Below are positions 18,688 through 27,175 of a DNA stretch of 64,000 bases, piece after piece. The notes below the pieces were generated by a model that was given only the letters and a program-made list of their open reading frames with translations, had not been told where the DNA came from and did not search any database. The stretch lies in the NCBI GenBank assembly GCA_012728415.1, contig JAAYFD010000032.1, positions 1 through 64,000 on the forward strand. The letters are read 5' to 3'. The stretch comes from Gammaproteobacteria bacterium. Its GTDB lineage: Bacteria; Pseudomonadota; Gammaproteobacteria; Pseudomonadales; Pseudomonadaceae. The position numbers and the translations under genes were made by a program. Numbering within the stretch: position 1 is the first letter of the stretch; each line of letters begins with the position of its first letter.

Positions 18688-18756
18688 TGTCACAGCCTGT
18701 CAGTGACACAAAACAGCACTGTCACACCAAGGCTGTGACACAGGTTCAATTGTCAC
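18688..18756. promoter_or_regulatory. Array of five alternating TGTCAC/GTGACA half-sites (candidate operator)
   Basis: TGTCAC 18688, GTGACA 18703, TGTCAC 18720, GTGACA 18735, TGTCAC 18751. Confidence 0.6.
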
Positions 18757-18842
18757 AACGGGAGTTCGGGTAGAATGCACACCCTGATTAATCTGACTGT
18801 TTGTCCAGACCATTAAAACAGCCTGCTACTCCGGAGGAAGCG

Positions 18843-19319
18843 GTGAACCACGAGCCAGTCATCAATATCGATACAGCTGCCCTGCTAATGGGGGTCAGCA
18901 AGCGTACGTTATGGCGGTATTTGAGTGATGGGCGGCTGAGTACGCTGCCCAAGGATGAAGATGGGCGCGTCATGCTGTTGGTGGCGGAGGTGGCCGAACG
19001 TTGCAAGTTTCGCTTGCAGGCTGGCGATGGCGATATGGAGACGGATGATCACGCCTTGCTTGCCCTGGCAGACGGTGGTGATGCCGTTGCACAAACCGGC
19101 TTTGCCCTGTTAATGCTGGAGCAAGGCATACATGAGCTGGCGCTGCATTATTTGCAGCTGGCTGCTGCGCAAGGTCATGCAGACGCCATGCAGCACCTTG
19201 CCAACCTGTACCAGGCTGGCACGGGTGTAACCCAGTGTTTTGATACGGCCCTGTCCTGGCGAAGCAAAGCGGCGGCGCTCGGCCACCCCGTAGCGCGAGA
19301 GCAGCTGGCGCTGATGTAA
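18843..19319 (+). CDS. HTH (MerR/excisionase-like) protein with Sel1-like repeats
   Basis: INIDTAALLMGVSKRTLWRYLSDGRL HTH; ALHYLQLAAAQGHADAMQHLANLYQAGTGV Sel1 repeat; GTG start after cggaggaagcg. Confidence 0.7.
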   Translation: MNHEPVINIDTAALLMGVSKRTLWRYLSDGRLSTLPKDEDGRVMLLVAEVAERCKFRLQAGDGDMETDDHALLALADGGDAVAQTGFALLMLEQGIHELALHYLQLAAAQGHADAMQHLANLYQAGTGVTQCFDTALSWRSKAAALGHPVAREQLALM

Positions 19320-19331
19320 CCCTTTTAATTC

Positions 19332-20903
19332 TTAATTGCTGACCAGCTGCTGTGCTTCATCCAGCAAACGTTGCAAGTGGACTTCACCCAGAAAGCTCTC
19401 GGCATAGATTTTGTACAGATCTTCGGTGCCGCTGGGGCGGGCGGCAAACCAGCCGTTTGCGGTGACCACTTTAATGCCGCCAATGGCGGCATTGTTGCCG
19501 GGCGCACAGGTGAGGATGTGCTCAATGGGCTCGCCAGCCAGTTCGCGTTGCCGAACCGACGCCGGGCTGAGCTGTTTCAAAGCCGCTTTTTGTTCTGCCG
19601 TGGCCGGTGCGTCCACCCGACGATATACCGGTGCGCCATGTTGCTGTTCCAGCTTGCTGTAGTACTCCGATGGCAGCATGCCGGTAACCGCGGTTATTTC
19701 TGCCGCCAACAAGCAGAGCACAATACCGTCCTTGTCGGTGCTCCAGGGCCGGCCATCTTGGGTAAGCAGGCTGGCACCGGCGCTTTCTTCACCGGCAAAG
19801 CCCAGCCAGCCTTTGTGCAACCCTTCAACAAACCATTTGAAACCAACCGGCACTTCATGCAGTTCCCGCCCATGACTGGCCACGATGCGGTCAACCATGG
19901 AGGTGGTCACCAGTGTCTTGCCGATTTTCAGGTCTCTGGGCCAGTTGTCCCTATAAGCCAGCAGGTAATCAATACAAACACAGATGAAGTGGTTAGGGTT
20001 CATCAGGCCAGACGCATCCACAATGCCGTGACGGTCAGCATCCGGATCGTTGCCAAAAGCCAGATCAAAATCGTGACGAGCGTTCAGCAAGTTGGCCATG
20101 GCAGCCGGGCTGGAGCAGTCCATGCGGATGCGGCCGTCATGGTCCGGCGGCATGAAGGCAAAACTTTCATCAATTTGCTCATTGGTCACCGTCAAGCCGA
20201 GGCTGACATCCTGCGCCAGTGCCTGCCAGACCGGCAAGGCCGTGCCGCCCATCGGGTCAGCACCCAGCTTAAGCCCTGCGCGACGAATGGCTGCAAGATC
20301 GATCACGTCTTCAAGGCCGTCAATGTAGTGTTGCACGTAGTCATGGCGGGTTGCCTGTGCCATTGCCTGCTCCAGCGGCACTTCGGCTACACAGGTACAC
20401 CCCTTGAGCAGGTAGCTGTTGGCCTGCTGTTGTAGCCAGTCGGTCACATCGGTATCGGCCGGTCCGCCATTGGGCGGGTTGTATTTGATGCCGCCATCTT
20501 CCGGCGGGTTATGCGAGGGGGTAATGATGAGGCCATCGGCCAGCCCGTCAACACAGTCTGCGTTATAGGCAAGGATTGCCCGGCTGACCAGCGGCGTTGC
20601 GGTTACCTGGACACCTGCGGCTATGCGTACATCCACTCCATTGGCAACCAGCACCTGCAGTACAGTTTCCCATGCCGGCAAGGACACGGCATGGGTGTCG
20701 TGGCCCAGAAACAATGGGCCGTCAATGCCGGCCTGCCTGCGGTAGTCCACCACCGCCTGGGTGATGGCCAGCAAATGTGGCCGGTTGAAGCTGTGCGTTA
20801 ACGGCGAACCCCGGTGGCCCGAGGTGCCAAAGCTTACAAGCACGGCAGGGTCGGCAACGTCGATGGTGGCATCAAGGTAGGCGGTACGGATCGGGTGGTT
20901 CAT
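19332..20903 (-). CDS. pgm: Phosphoglucomutase (alpha-D-glucose phosphate-specific)
   Basis: VSFGTSGHRGS, IITPSHNPPEDGGIKYNPPNGGPAD, GNDPDADRHG. Confidence 0.93.
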   Translation of the reverse strand: MNHPIRTAYLDATIDVADPAVLVSFGTSGHRGSPLTHSFNRPHLLAITQAVVDYRRQAGIDGPLFLGHDTHAVSLPAWETVLQVLVANGVDVRIAAGVQVTATPLVSRAILAYNADCVDGLADGLIITPSHNPPEDGGIKYNPPNGGPADTDVTDWLQQQANSYLLKGCTCVAEVPLEQAMAQATRHDYVQHYIDGLEDVIDLAAIRRAGLKLGADPMGGTALPVWQALAQDVSLGLTVTNEQIDESFAFMPPDHDGRIRMDCSSPAAMANLLNARHDFDLAFGNDPDADRHGIVDASGLMNPNHFICVCIDYLLAYRDNWPRDLKIGKTLVTTSMVDRIVASHGRELHEVPVGFKWFVEGLHKGWLGFAGEESAGASLLTQDGRPWSTDKDGIVLCLLAAEITAVTGMLPSEYYSKLEQQHGAPVYRRVDAPATAEQKAALKQLSPASVRQRELAGEPIEHILTCAPGNNAAIGGIKVVTANGWFAARPSGTEDLYKIYAESFLGEVHLQRLLDEAQQLVSN

Positions 20904-20963
20904 GGGAAGGCAGGTTCCGGTCTGGGGTTCAAAGGGTCAGTTGTTGGCCAGGCAAGCTTTGCC

Positions 20964-21437
20964 TCAAATCAGCGGATGGTCACCCAGCTGCTGCCGGATA
21001 CGCTCGGCTTTTTTCGCGTCGCTGGTCTGCGCCGGTCCGTCTTCTGCGTACAGTTCCAGCAGTTTGATTCCGGCTGCCGGGTGGCCATGCTGCAGCGCCA
21101 GTTCGAACCAGTCGGCCGCCTGCTGCGGATCACCCGCCTGATGGATGTTGTCCTGCAATGAATATACGCCCAGCTGGTAGGCAGACTTGGCATCGCCGGC
21201 CTGTGCTGCCAGGCGCAGCAGACGCACGCCTTCATTGCGTGCCCCCATACCCTGCCCCTTGTGCAACAATAAGTGGCCATAAAAAGCCCGCGCTGCCACA
21301 TCATCATAGGTAGCCATACGGGAAAACTGGGTTTGCATCCACTCCCATATCCAGTCTGTTTCCACTGCCCAGCGCTGATTGAACAGCCGCCGTGCGACCC
21401 AGTACCCAAGCAGGGTGCGCCATTTCCAAAACATCAT
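20964..21437 (-). CDS. Sel1-like/tetratricopeptide repeat protein
   Basis: EGVRLLRLAAQAGDAKSAYQLGVYSLQ, QAADWFELALQHGHPAAGIKLLELYAE. Confidence 0.7.
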   Translation of the reverse strand: MMFWKWRTLLGYWVARRLFNQRWAVETDWIWEWMQTQFSRMATYDDVAARAFYGHLLLHKGQGMGARNEGVRLLRLAAQAGDAKSAYQLGVYSLQDNIHQAGDPQQAADWFELALQHGHPAAGIKLLELYAEDGPAQTSDAKKAERIRQQLGDHPLI

Positions 21438-21796
21438 CCTTCTCCCGGGTAATCAAAGGTAAATATCCGCTGCAGCTCCTGGGTGTGCCAGCGTTTTGCA
21501 TCTGCTTCGCTGGCGGGCATGTCCAGAATGCCGGCTTCGCACAGGTGCTGAAAAAAGCCCTGCCGCGGCAAACTGCTGCCAGTCTGACTGACCACCAGTG
21601 CACTGCGCAATGGCCAGCCACGCTGCGCATCCTGCTCGGCCAGCTGCTCCAGCAAGCGAGCCAGCTGCTGCATTTTCGGCACTCGCAAAGGCAGCGCATC
21701 CAGCAATTGCCGGTAGGTGAGCACGGCCTGCCGGCGCCGGGTCTGCATCAGCTGGTCAAGCAACAAGGCGCGCGCTTGACCTGTATCGTCAGACAT
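21434..21796 (-). CDS. Hypothetical protein
   Basis: Overlaps neighbours in a compact minus-strand operon; MSDDTGQARALLLDQLM start. Confidence 0.5.
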   Translation of the reverse strand: MSDDTGQARALLLDQLMQTRRRQAVLTYRQLLDALPLRVPKMQQLARLLEQLAEQDAQRGWPLRSALVVSQTGSSLPRQGFFQHLCEAGILDMPASEADAKRWHTQELQRIFTFDYPGEG

Positions 21797-22112
21797 CCCA
21801 GTTTTGCACATTGAAAATCCGCCCAAAGGCCCGCAGCAGCACGGCACTGGGCTCGCGCTCGCCGCTTTCGATCATGTGCAGATAAGCCGGGCTGATGCCC
21901 GCTTCTCTGGCCAGGGCTTCGAGTGTCAGTTTGTGCTCTTCGCGCAGGCTACGCAAGTTGCTCAGGGGAACCGCTGCGACCGGTTCGGGCTTGCGCTGTT
22001 CGGCTGTTTGCCTGGCATCCCGGCCTGCCTCACGCAGCAGCTGCTGAAAATCCGCCCAGGGCAGCACGGCGTAGTCCGGCTTGCCCTCGCGGTAAATCAC
22101 CTGGATATCCAT
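21789..22112 (-). CDS. XRE-family HTH regulator
   Basis: LRSLREEHKLTLEALAREAGISPAYLHMIESGEREPS. Confidence 0.85.
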   Translation of the reverse strand: MDIQVIYREGKPDYAVLPWADFQQLLREAGRDARQTAEQRKPEPVAAVPLSNLRSLREEHKLTLEALAREAGISPAYLHMIESGEREPSAVLLRAFGRIFNVQNWDV

Positions 22113-22120
22113 GACAGCAG

Positions 22121-22918
22121 TTAGTCCTGCCCGTCTGTTTCGGGGGTTGTGTCAGTTTCGGGGGTTGTGTCAGTTTCAGATGCTGTGTCAGCGTCGGCGG
22201 TTTCCGCTTCAGCTTCCTGTCCGACAATGCCCAGCAGCTCAACCTCAAACACCAGGGTAGAGTTGGCCGGAATGGCAGGGGTCGGGCTTTGCGCGCCGTA
22301 GGCCAGTTCGCTGGGGATCACCAGACGATATTTCTCGCCAACGCTCATCAGTTGCAGCGCCTCGACCCAGCCGGGAATCACTGCCATTACTGGAAACTCG
22401 ACCGGTTCACCACGCTCAATGGAGCTGTCAAACACACTGCCATCAATCAGGGTACCGGTGTAGTGTACGCTGACAGTATCGCCTGCTTTGGGCTTGTTGC
22501 CTTCGGCGGCCGTCAGGACTTCGTATTGCAGGCCGGACTCTGTAGTGATCACGCCATCACGCTTGGCATTTTCAGCCAGATAGTCCTGACCCGCCTTGGC
22601 GGTTGCATCATTTAAGGCGTTCATTTTTTCTTCTGCACGCTTTTGTACAAACATGAAGGCTTCCATCAGCTCTTCATCGTCCACGCGCTGCTCAGCATCA
22701 GCCAGGGCGTCAGCAATACCGGCAGCAACCGCTTGCGGGTTGATGTCGTCCATGCCGTCCTCTTTCAGGTTCTTGCCCATGGTCAGGCCGATACCGTAGG
22801 AAACCTTTTGTGCAGGCGTGTCCAGATCCAGCTTGGTCTGTGCAGGCTTGCTGTTGTCACAGCCAGCCAATGTCAGGGTTGCCACGGCCACAACGGCGGC
22901 CAGATGCTTTAGCTTCAT
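22121..22918 (-). CDS. FKBP-type peptidyl-prolyl isomerase, lipoprotein (FkpA/Mip-like) with acidic C-terminal tail
   Basis: Lipobox TLAGC; VSYGIGLTMGKNL; VSVHYTGTLIDGSVFDSS; GWVEALQLMSVGEKYRLVIPSELAYG. Confidence 0.9.
   Translation of the reverse strand: MKLKHLAAVVAVATLTLAGCDNSKPAQTKLDLDTPAQKVSYGIGLTMGKNLKEDGMDDINPQAVAAGIADALADAEQRVDDEELMEAFMFVQKRAEEKMNALNDATAKAGQDYLAENAKRDGVITTESGLQYEVLTAAEGNKPKAGDTVSVHYTGTLIDGSVFDSSIERGEPVEFPVMAVIPGWVEALQLMSVGEKYRLVIPSELAYGAQSPTPAIPANSTLVFEVELLGIVGQEAEAETADADTASETDTTPETDTTPETDGQD
22139..22190. repeat. 18-bp tandem repeat within the FKBP gene encoding (TDTTPE)n
   Basis: cgggggttgtgtcagttt x2 followed by a degenerate unit. Confidence 0.7.
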
Positions 22919-22979
22919 GAATGTATCCTTGTTGATAATATGTTGAATAAATGAACGGGCAAGCTTAGCAGCCCTGTAT

Positions 22980-23042
22980 CCATTTTAAAGGGGTCAGGTC
23001 CATTAAAATGCAGTTAAGCCGACCTGATCCCATTTAAAATGG
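22980..23042. repeat. Palindromic REP/RAYT-like element
   Basis: CCATTTTAAAGGGGTCAGGTC ... GACCTGATCCCATTTAAAATGG inverted repeat. Confidence 0.6.
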
Positions 23043-23093
23043 AAAGCATTAAGCAAACAAGGTTCCCTTGAATGTGTGCTGCTGCACAACTTC

Positions 23094-23124
23094 TTGACCT
23101 TCCCATGGTGGCAAGCTTTACCAT
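23094..23124 (+). promoter_or_regulatory. CueR-type copA promoter/operator
   Basis: TTGACCTTCCCATGGTGGCAAGCTTTACCAT: long (19-bp) spacer with ACCTTcc...GGcAAGcT dyad like MerR-family copper operators. Confidence 0.7.
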
Positions 23125-23158
23125 TGGCGCAATCTGAATTACTTGACTGGAGGTCACC

Positions 23159-25621
23159 ATGTCCAGCACCAACCACCTTGAAATTCCGGTCAAAGGCATG
23201 ACCTGTGCGTCCTGTGTCGGCCGTATCGAGCGCGAGCTGTCGGCGATGCCCGGCGTCAGTGAAGTCAATGTCAATCTGGCCACCGGACGGGCGAATATTG
23301 CTTACGATGGGCAGCAAACTGCCGCCAGCTTGTTTAGCGCTATTGAGAATCTGGGTTTTGAGCCACAGGCGCAGCAGGCCGAGCTTGCCATCAAAGGCAT
23401 GACCTGTGCCTCCTGTGTGGGCCGCGTTGAAAAACAGATCAGCACCTTTCCTGGCATCATCAGTGCCGAAGTCAATCTGGCCACTGGCAAAGCGCGTATC
23501 CAGCATGCAGGCGCGGACTTTGCTGCCCTGACTGCCCTGCTCGGCGAAAACGGCTACCCGGCTGAACGGGTTGACGATGCTCCGGCCACGCAGCAGGCCG
23601 ATCCGTCCGGGCAGTTTACCGAGACCGTAGAGGGCTTGAAAAAATCCTTGCGGGTAGCCTTTGCCCTGGCCATTCCGCTGTTCATCATGGAAATGGGCGG
23701 CCATCTGTTTCCTGCGTTTCATGACTGGCTGAATGCCTTGCTGGGGCAAAAAACCAACTGGATCATCCAGGCGGTGCTGGCCGCCGGTGTGTTTTTTGGC
23801 CCCGGCTGGCCGCTGATCAAGGCCGGCGTGCGCGGGCTGATCCGCTGGCAACCGGACATGAACGCACTGGTGGCACTGGGCACCGGCTCGGCCTTCGGTT
23901 ATTCACTGGTGGCTACTTTTATGCCCGGCGTTTTGCCTACGGGTACGGTCAATGTCTACTACGAAGCGGTCGCCGTAATTATTGCGCTGATCCTGCTGGG
24001 CCGTTATATGGAAAACAAGGCCAAGAGCAACACCTCGGAAGCGATTCAGGGGCTGCTGAAATTGCAGGTAAAAACCGCCCGCACCATCACCTGCTGTGGC
24101 AACGCCAAGGACGTACCCATCGAGAAAGTGACCGTTGGCAAGACGCTGGAAATCCGCCCCGGCGAGCGTATTCCGCTGGATGGTGTGGTCACCGATGGCG
24201 ACAGCTTTGTCGATGAGTCCATGATCAATGGCGAGCCGGTGCCGGTGCAGAAAACCGCCGGCAGCCAGGTGGTTGGCGGCACCATCAACCAGACCGGCGT
24301 GCTGCGCATGGAAGTACAAAAAACCGGCGGCGACACCTTGCTGGCACAAATCATCCGTCTGGTCGAGCAGGCCCAGGGCAGCCGTTTGCCAATCCAGAAT
24401 CTGGTCAACCAGATTACCGCCTGGTTTGTGCCGGCGGTGATGGCCGCCGCCGGCCTGACCTTTCTGGTCTGGGTTATCTTTGGCCCTTCGCCCGCCCTTA
24501 CTCTGGCGCTGGTCAACGCAGTGGCCGTGCTGATTATTGCCTGCCCCTGTGCCATGGGGCTGGCCACGCCGACTTCCATCATGGTCGGCACTGGCCGTGC
24601 CGCCCTGCTGGGCGTGCTGTTCCGTCAGGGTACCGCCCTGCAGGGCTTGCAGGATGTCAAGGTGGTGGCAGTGGACAAGACCGGCACCTTGACCGAGGGT
24701 CGTCCGGTGCTGACCGACTTTGTCGTCGCCAGCGCAATGGATGAAACCCGTGCCCTGCAACTGCAAGCCTCGCTGGAGCACCAGTCCAGCCACCCGGTGT
24801 CCCGCGCCATAGTCGCAGCAGCCGAAGAAAAGCAGCTGACCATGTTGCCGGTGACGGAGTTTGAATCCATGACCGGCCTGGGTGTGCGCGGCAACGTGGA
24901 TGGCCAGCAGCTGCATGCCGGCTCCCACCGCCTGATGCAGCAGCTGGACATTGATGCCACAGAATTTGCCGAAGCCGCTGCCACACTGGCCAAAGAAGGT
25001 AAAACACCGATGTATCTGGCCATCGACGGTCAGCTGGCGGCCATGCTGGCCGTGGCCGACCCGATCAAGGCCAGCACTCCGGCGGCCATTCGCGCCCTGC
25101 ACGAGCTGGGCCTGAAGGTAGTGATGATCAGCGGCGACAACCAGCACACCGCCCGCGCCATTGCCGCGCAGCTGGAGATTGATGACGTAGTGGCCGAGGT
25201 GATGCCGGCGCAGAAAGTCGAGGCCGTGCAGCAACTGCAGGAAAAATACGGCAAACTGGCCTTTGTCGGCGACGGCATCAATGACGCTCCCGCGCTGGCC
25301 AGTGCCGATGTCGGCATTGCCATTGGCACCGGCACCGATATCGCCATCGACGCCGCCGATGTGGTGCTGATGTCCGGCCAGCTGACCGGCGTGGTCAATG
25401 CCCTGCAGATCTCCCGCAGCACGCTGCGCAATATCAAGCAGAACCTGTTCTGGGCCTTTGCCTACAACGCCGCGTTGATCCCGGTGGCCGCTGGTGTTCT
25501 TTACCCGGTCAACGGTACGCTGCTGTCGCCCATGTTTGCCGCGGGCGCCATGGCCATGTCCAGTGTGTTTGTGGTCAGTAACGCCCTGCGCCTGCGCAAG
25601 GTAAAAGCAGTGTTGGCGTAA
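23159..25621 (+). CDS. copA: Cu(I)-translocating P-type ATPase with two HMA domains
   Basis: Two GMTCASC motifs, IIACPCAMGLATP, VDKTGTLTEG, GDGINDAPALA. Confidence 0.96.
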   Translation: MSSTNHLEIPVKGMTCASCVGRIERELSAMPGVSEVNVNLATGRANIAYDGQQTAASLFSAIENLGFEPQAQQAELAIKGMTCASCVGRVEKQISTFPGIISAEVNLATGKARIQHAGADFAALTALLGENGYPAERVDDAPATQQADPSGQFTETVEGLKKSLRVAFALAIPLFIMEMGGHLFPAFHDWLNALLGQKTNWIIQAVLAAGVFFGPGWPLIKAGVRGLIRWQPDMNALVALGTGSAFGYSLVATFMPGVLPTGTVNVYYEAVAVIIALILLGRYMENKAKSNTSEAIQGLLKLQVKTARTITCCGNAKDVPIEKVTVGKTLEIRPGERIPLDGVVTDGDSFVDESMINGEPVPVQKTAGSQVVGGTINQTGVLRMEVQKTGGDTLLAQIIRLVEQAQGSRLPIQNLVNQITAWFVPAVMAAAGLTFLVWVIFGPSPALTLALVNAVAVLIIACPCAMGLATPTSIMVGTGRAALLGVLFRQGTALQGLQDVKVVAVDKTGTLTEGRPVLTDFVVASAMDETRALQLQASLEHQSSHPVSRAIVAAAEEKQLTMLPVTEFESMTGLGVRGNVDGQQLHAGSHRLMQQLDIDATEFAEAAATLAKEGKTPMYLAIDGQLAAMLAVADPIKASTPAAIRALHELGLKVVMISGDNQHTARAIAAQLEIDDVVAEVMPAQKVEAVQQLQEKYGKLAFVGDGINDAPALASADVGIAIGTGTDIAIDAADVVLMSGQLTGVVNALQISRSTLRNIKQNLFWAFAYNAALIPVAAGVLYPVNGTLLSPMFAAGAMAMSSVFVVSNALRLRKVKAVLA

Positions 25622-25640
25622 AATGACCCGGTCTGTACGA

Positions 25641-25666
25641 CGGGGCACCTCTCTGAGGCTGCCCCG
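25641..25666 (+). terminator. Stem-loop after copA
   Basis: CGGGGCA-cctctctgaggc-TGCCCCG. Confidence 0.4.
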
Positions 25667-25670
25667 CCTT

Positions 25671-25784
25671 GTCATGCTGCGCGGCACCAGCACCCCGTCA
25701 TGCTGCGCATGGCGAAGCGCAGTTGCAGCATCCATGGACCCTGCGACTGCGCGCAGGGTGACAAATCAGGGCTCGCAGGGTGAC
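25671..25784. repeat. Intergenic repeat cluster (GTCATGCTGC x2, GCAGGGTGAC x2)
   Basis: gtcatgctgcgcggc..., gtcatgctgcgcatggcgaagcgcag..., gcgcagggtgac, tcgcagggtgac. Confidence 0.55.
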
Positions 25785-25822
25785 GGGTATACTGGATGAC
25801 TACCTTTTCTTGGAGGCGCTGT

Positions 25823-26227
25823 ATGAACAAAACCATAGGTCAGGCAGCAGAAGAATCCGGCATCAGCCGCAAGATGATCCGTTACTACGAAGAAACCGGC
25901 CTACTGCCACCAGCACGGCGCAGCGAGTCGGGCTATCGTTATTATGACGAGCCGGCCATCCGCCGCCTGCAGTTTATTCGCCGCGCCCGTGACATGGGGT
26001 TTTCGCTGGAGCGCATCAGCCAGTTGCTGGGGCTATGGCAAAATGAACAACGCCACAGCGCCGATGTCAAAGCCCTGGTCGAGCAGTATATTGCCGAACT
26101 GGACGAAACTATCCGCCAGATGCAGGCCATGCGCGATGAACTGTACGACTGGGTTGACCACTGTCATGGTGACGATCAGCCCGAATGTGCCATTATTGAC
26201 CACCTGAAACCTGCAACGGAAAACTAA
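25823..26227 (+). CDS. cueR: CueR-like copper-responsive MerR-family regulator
   Basis: MNKTIGQAAEESGISRKMIRYYEETGLLPPARRSESGYRYYDE; C-terminal CHGDDQPEC metal site; RBS GGAGG. Confidence 0.92.
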   Translation: MNKTIGQAAEESGISRKMIRYYEETGLLPPARRSESGYRYYDEPAIRRLQFIRRARDMGFSLERISQLLGLWQNEQRHSADVKALVEQYIAELDETIRQMQAMRDELYDWVDHCHGDDQPECAIIDHLKPATEN

Positions 26228-26230
26228 TCC

Positions 26231-26563
26231 ATGGGCAAACTGCTGCGCATCGTATTGCTGCAACTGTTACTGGTCGCTGGCCTGGCCACTGCCGGCGGAC
26301 AGCTGCTGGCCACGCCTACAGCGCCCCATGTTTTTACCGATAGCAATATTCACTGTCTGGATTGTCCGGCACCTGCCGGCGACAGTTTCACGGATTGTTG
26401 CATCCAGGTGCACCAAGGTTGCAGCAGCTGCGCCAGCATTCACCCTTCGCTTCTGATTGCCAGCATTCCCCCTGTCCGGACAGGCTTTGACGAGCCGCAC
26501 AGCCGGCTTGCCGTGCCCGTTTACACTCCGCCCAAGCCCCCGCCCAGAACCGTCCTCAGTTAA
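26231..26563 (+). CDS. Small secreted Cys-rich hypothetical protein in copper cluster
   Basis: Signal-peptide-like N-terminus; CLDCPAPAGDSFTDCCIQVHQGCSSC; 4 nt after cueR. Confidence 0.55.
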   Translation: MGKLLRIVLLQLLLVAGLATAGGQLLATPTAPHVFTDSNIHCLDCPAPAGDSFTDCCIQVHQGCSSCASIHPSLLIASIPPVRTGFDEPHSRLAVPVYTPPKPPPRTVLS

Positions 26564-26660
26564 TTTTTGCACCCCTGCGCATGCTTGTGTCTTGGAAGAC
26601 GGCTTGTTGCCTTCGCTTCATCTGCCTGCGCACAGAAACCAGATTATTGAGGATTATTGC

Positions 26661-27110
26661 ATGAAAACATTTTTCACCAGCCTATTGCTGACCAGCGCCA
26701 TGACCCTGACTTTCGCCAGCCATGCCAGCGCCGGCGAGCCCATTGCCGCCACCCTGCATAAAGACCCCTGGTGCGGCTGCTGTACCGCTTATGCGGACTA
26801 CCTGGACGAAAACGGCTTCAAGACCAAGCGCATCGACCACCAGGACATGTCACCGGTCAAGCGCAAGCTCGGCACCCACAAGGCTGCCAGCTGCCACACG
26901 GTAGAAATTGACGGCTATGTGATTGAAGGCCATGTGCCGGTTGCCGCCATCAACAAGCTGCTCAAGGAGCGCCCGGACAACATTCGCGGCATCGCCCTGC
27001 CCGGCATGCCGCTGAACTCGCCCGGCATGGGCCCGGAAAAACCCGGCAGCCTGGAAGTGCTGAGCCTGGACAAGAACGGCAACGTCACCGGCCTGTATCA
27101 GCGCCTGTAA
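26661..27110 (+). CDS. DUF411 family periplasmic (copper-associated) protein
   Basis: Signal peptide; HKDPWCGCCTAYADYLDENGFKTK, GTHKAASCHTVEIDGYVIEGHVP. Confidence 0.9.
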   Translation: MKTFFTSLLLTSAMTLTFASHASAGEPIAATLHKDPWCGCCTAYADYLDENGFKTKRIDHQDMSPVKRKLGTHKAASCHTVEIDGYVIEGHVPVAAINKLLKERPDNIRGIALPGMPLNSPGMGPEKPGSLEVLSLDKNGNVTGLYQRL

Positions 27111-27121
27111 AATTTCGCACA

Positions 27122-27160
27122 ACAATAAAAACGGCCACCCGGGGTGGCCGTTTTTATTGT
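27122..27160. terminator. Bidirectional rho-independent terminator
   Basis: acaataaaaacggccaccccggggtggccgtttttattgt-type perfect hairpin. Confidence 0.9.
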
Positions 27161-27175
27161 TTGTACAGCTATCCT

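Noticed and set aside
19371-20435. 354-aa plus-strand ORF
   Set aside because: Antisense shadow of pgm.
23903-25735. 610-aa minus-strand ORF
   Set aside because: Antisense to copA; low-complexity His/Gly/Gln-rich translation typical of a shadow frame of a GC-rich gene.
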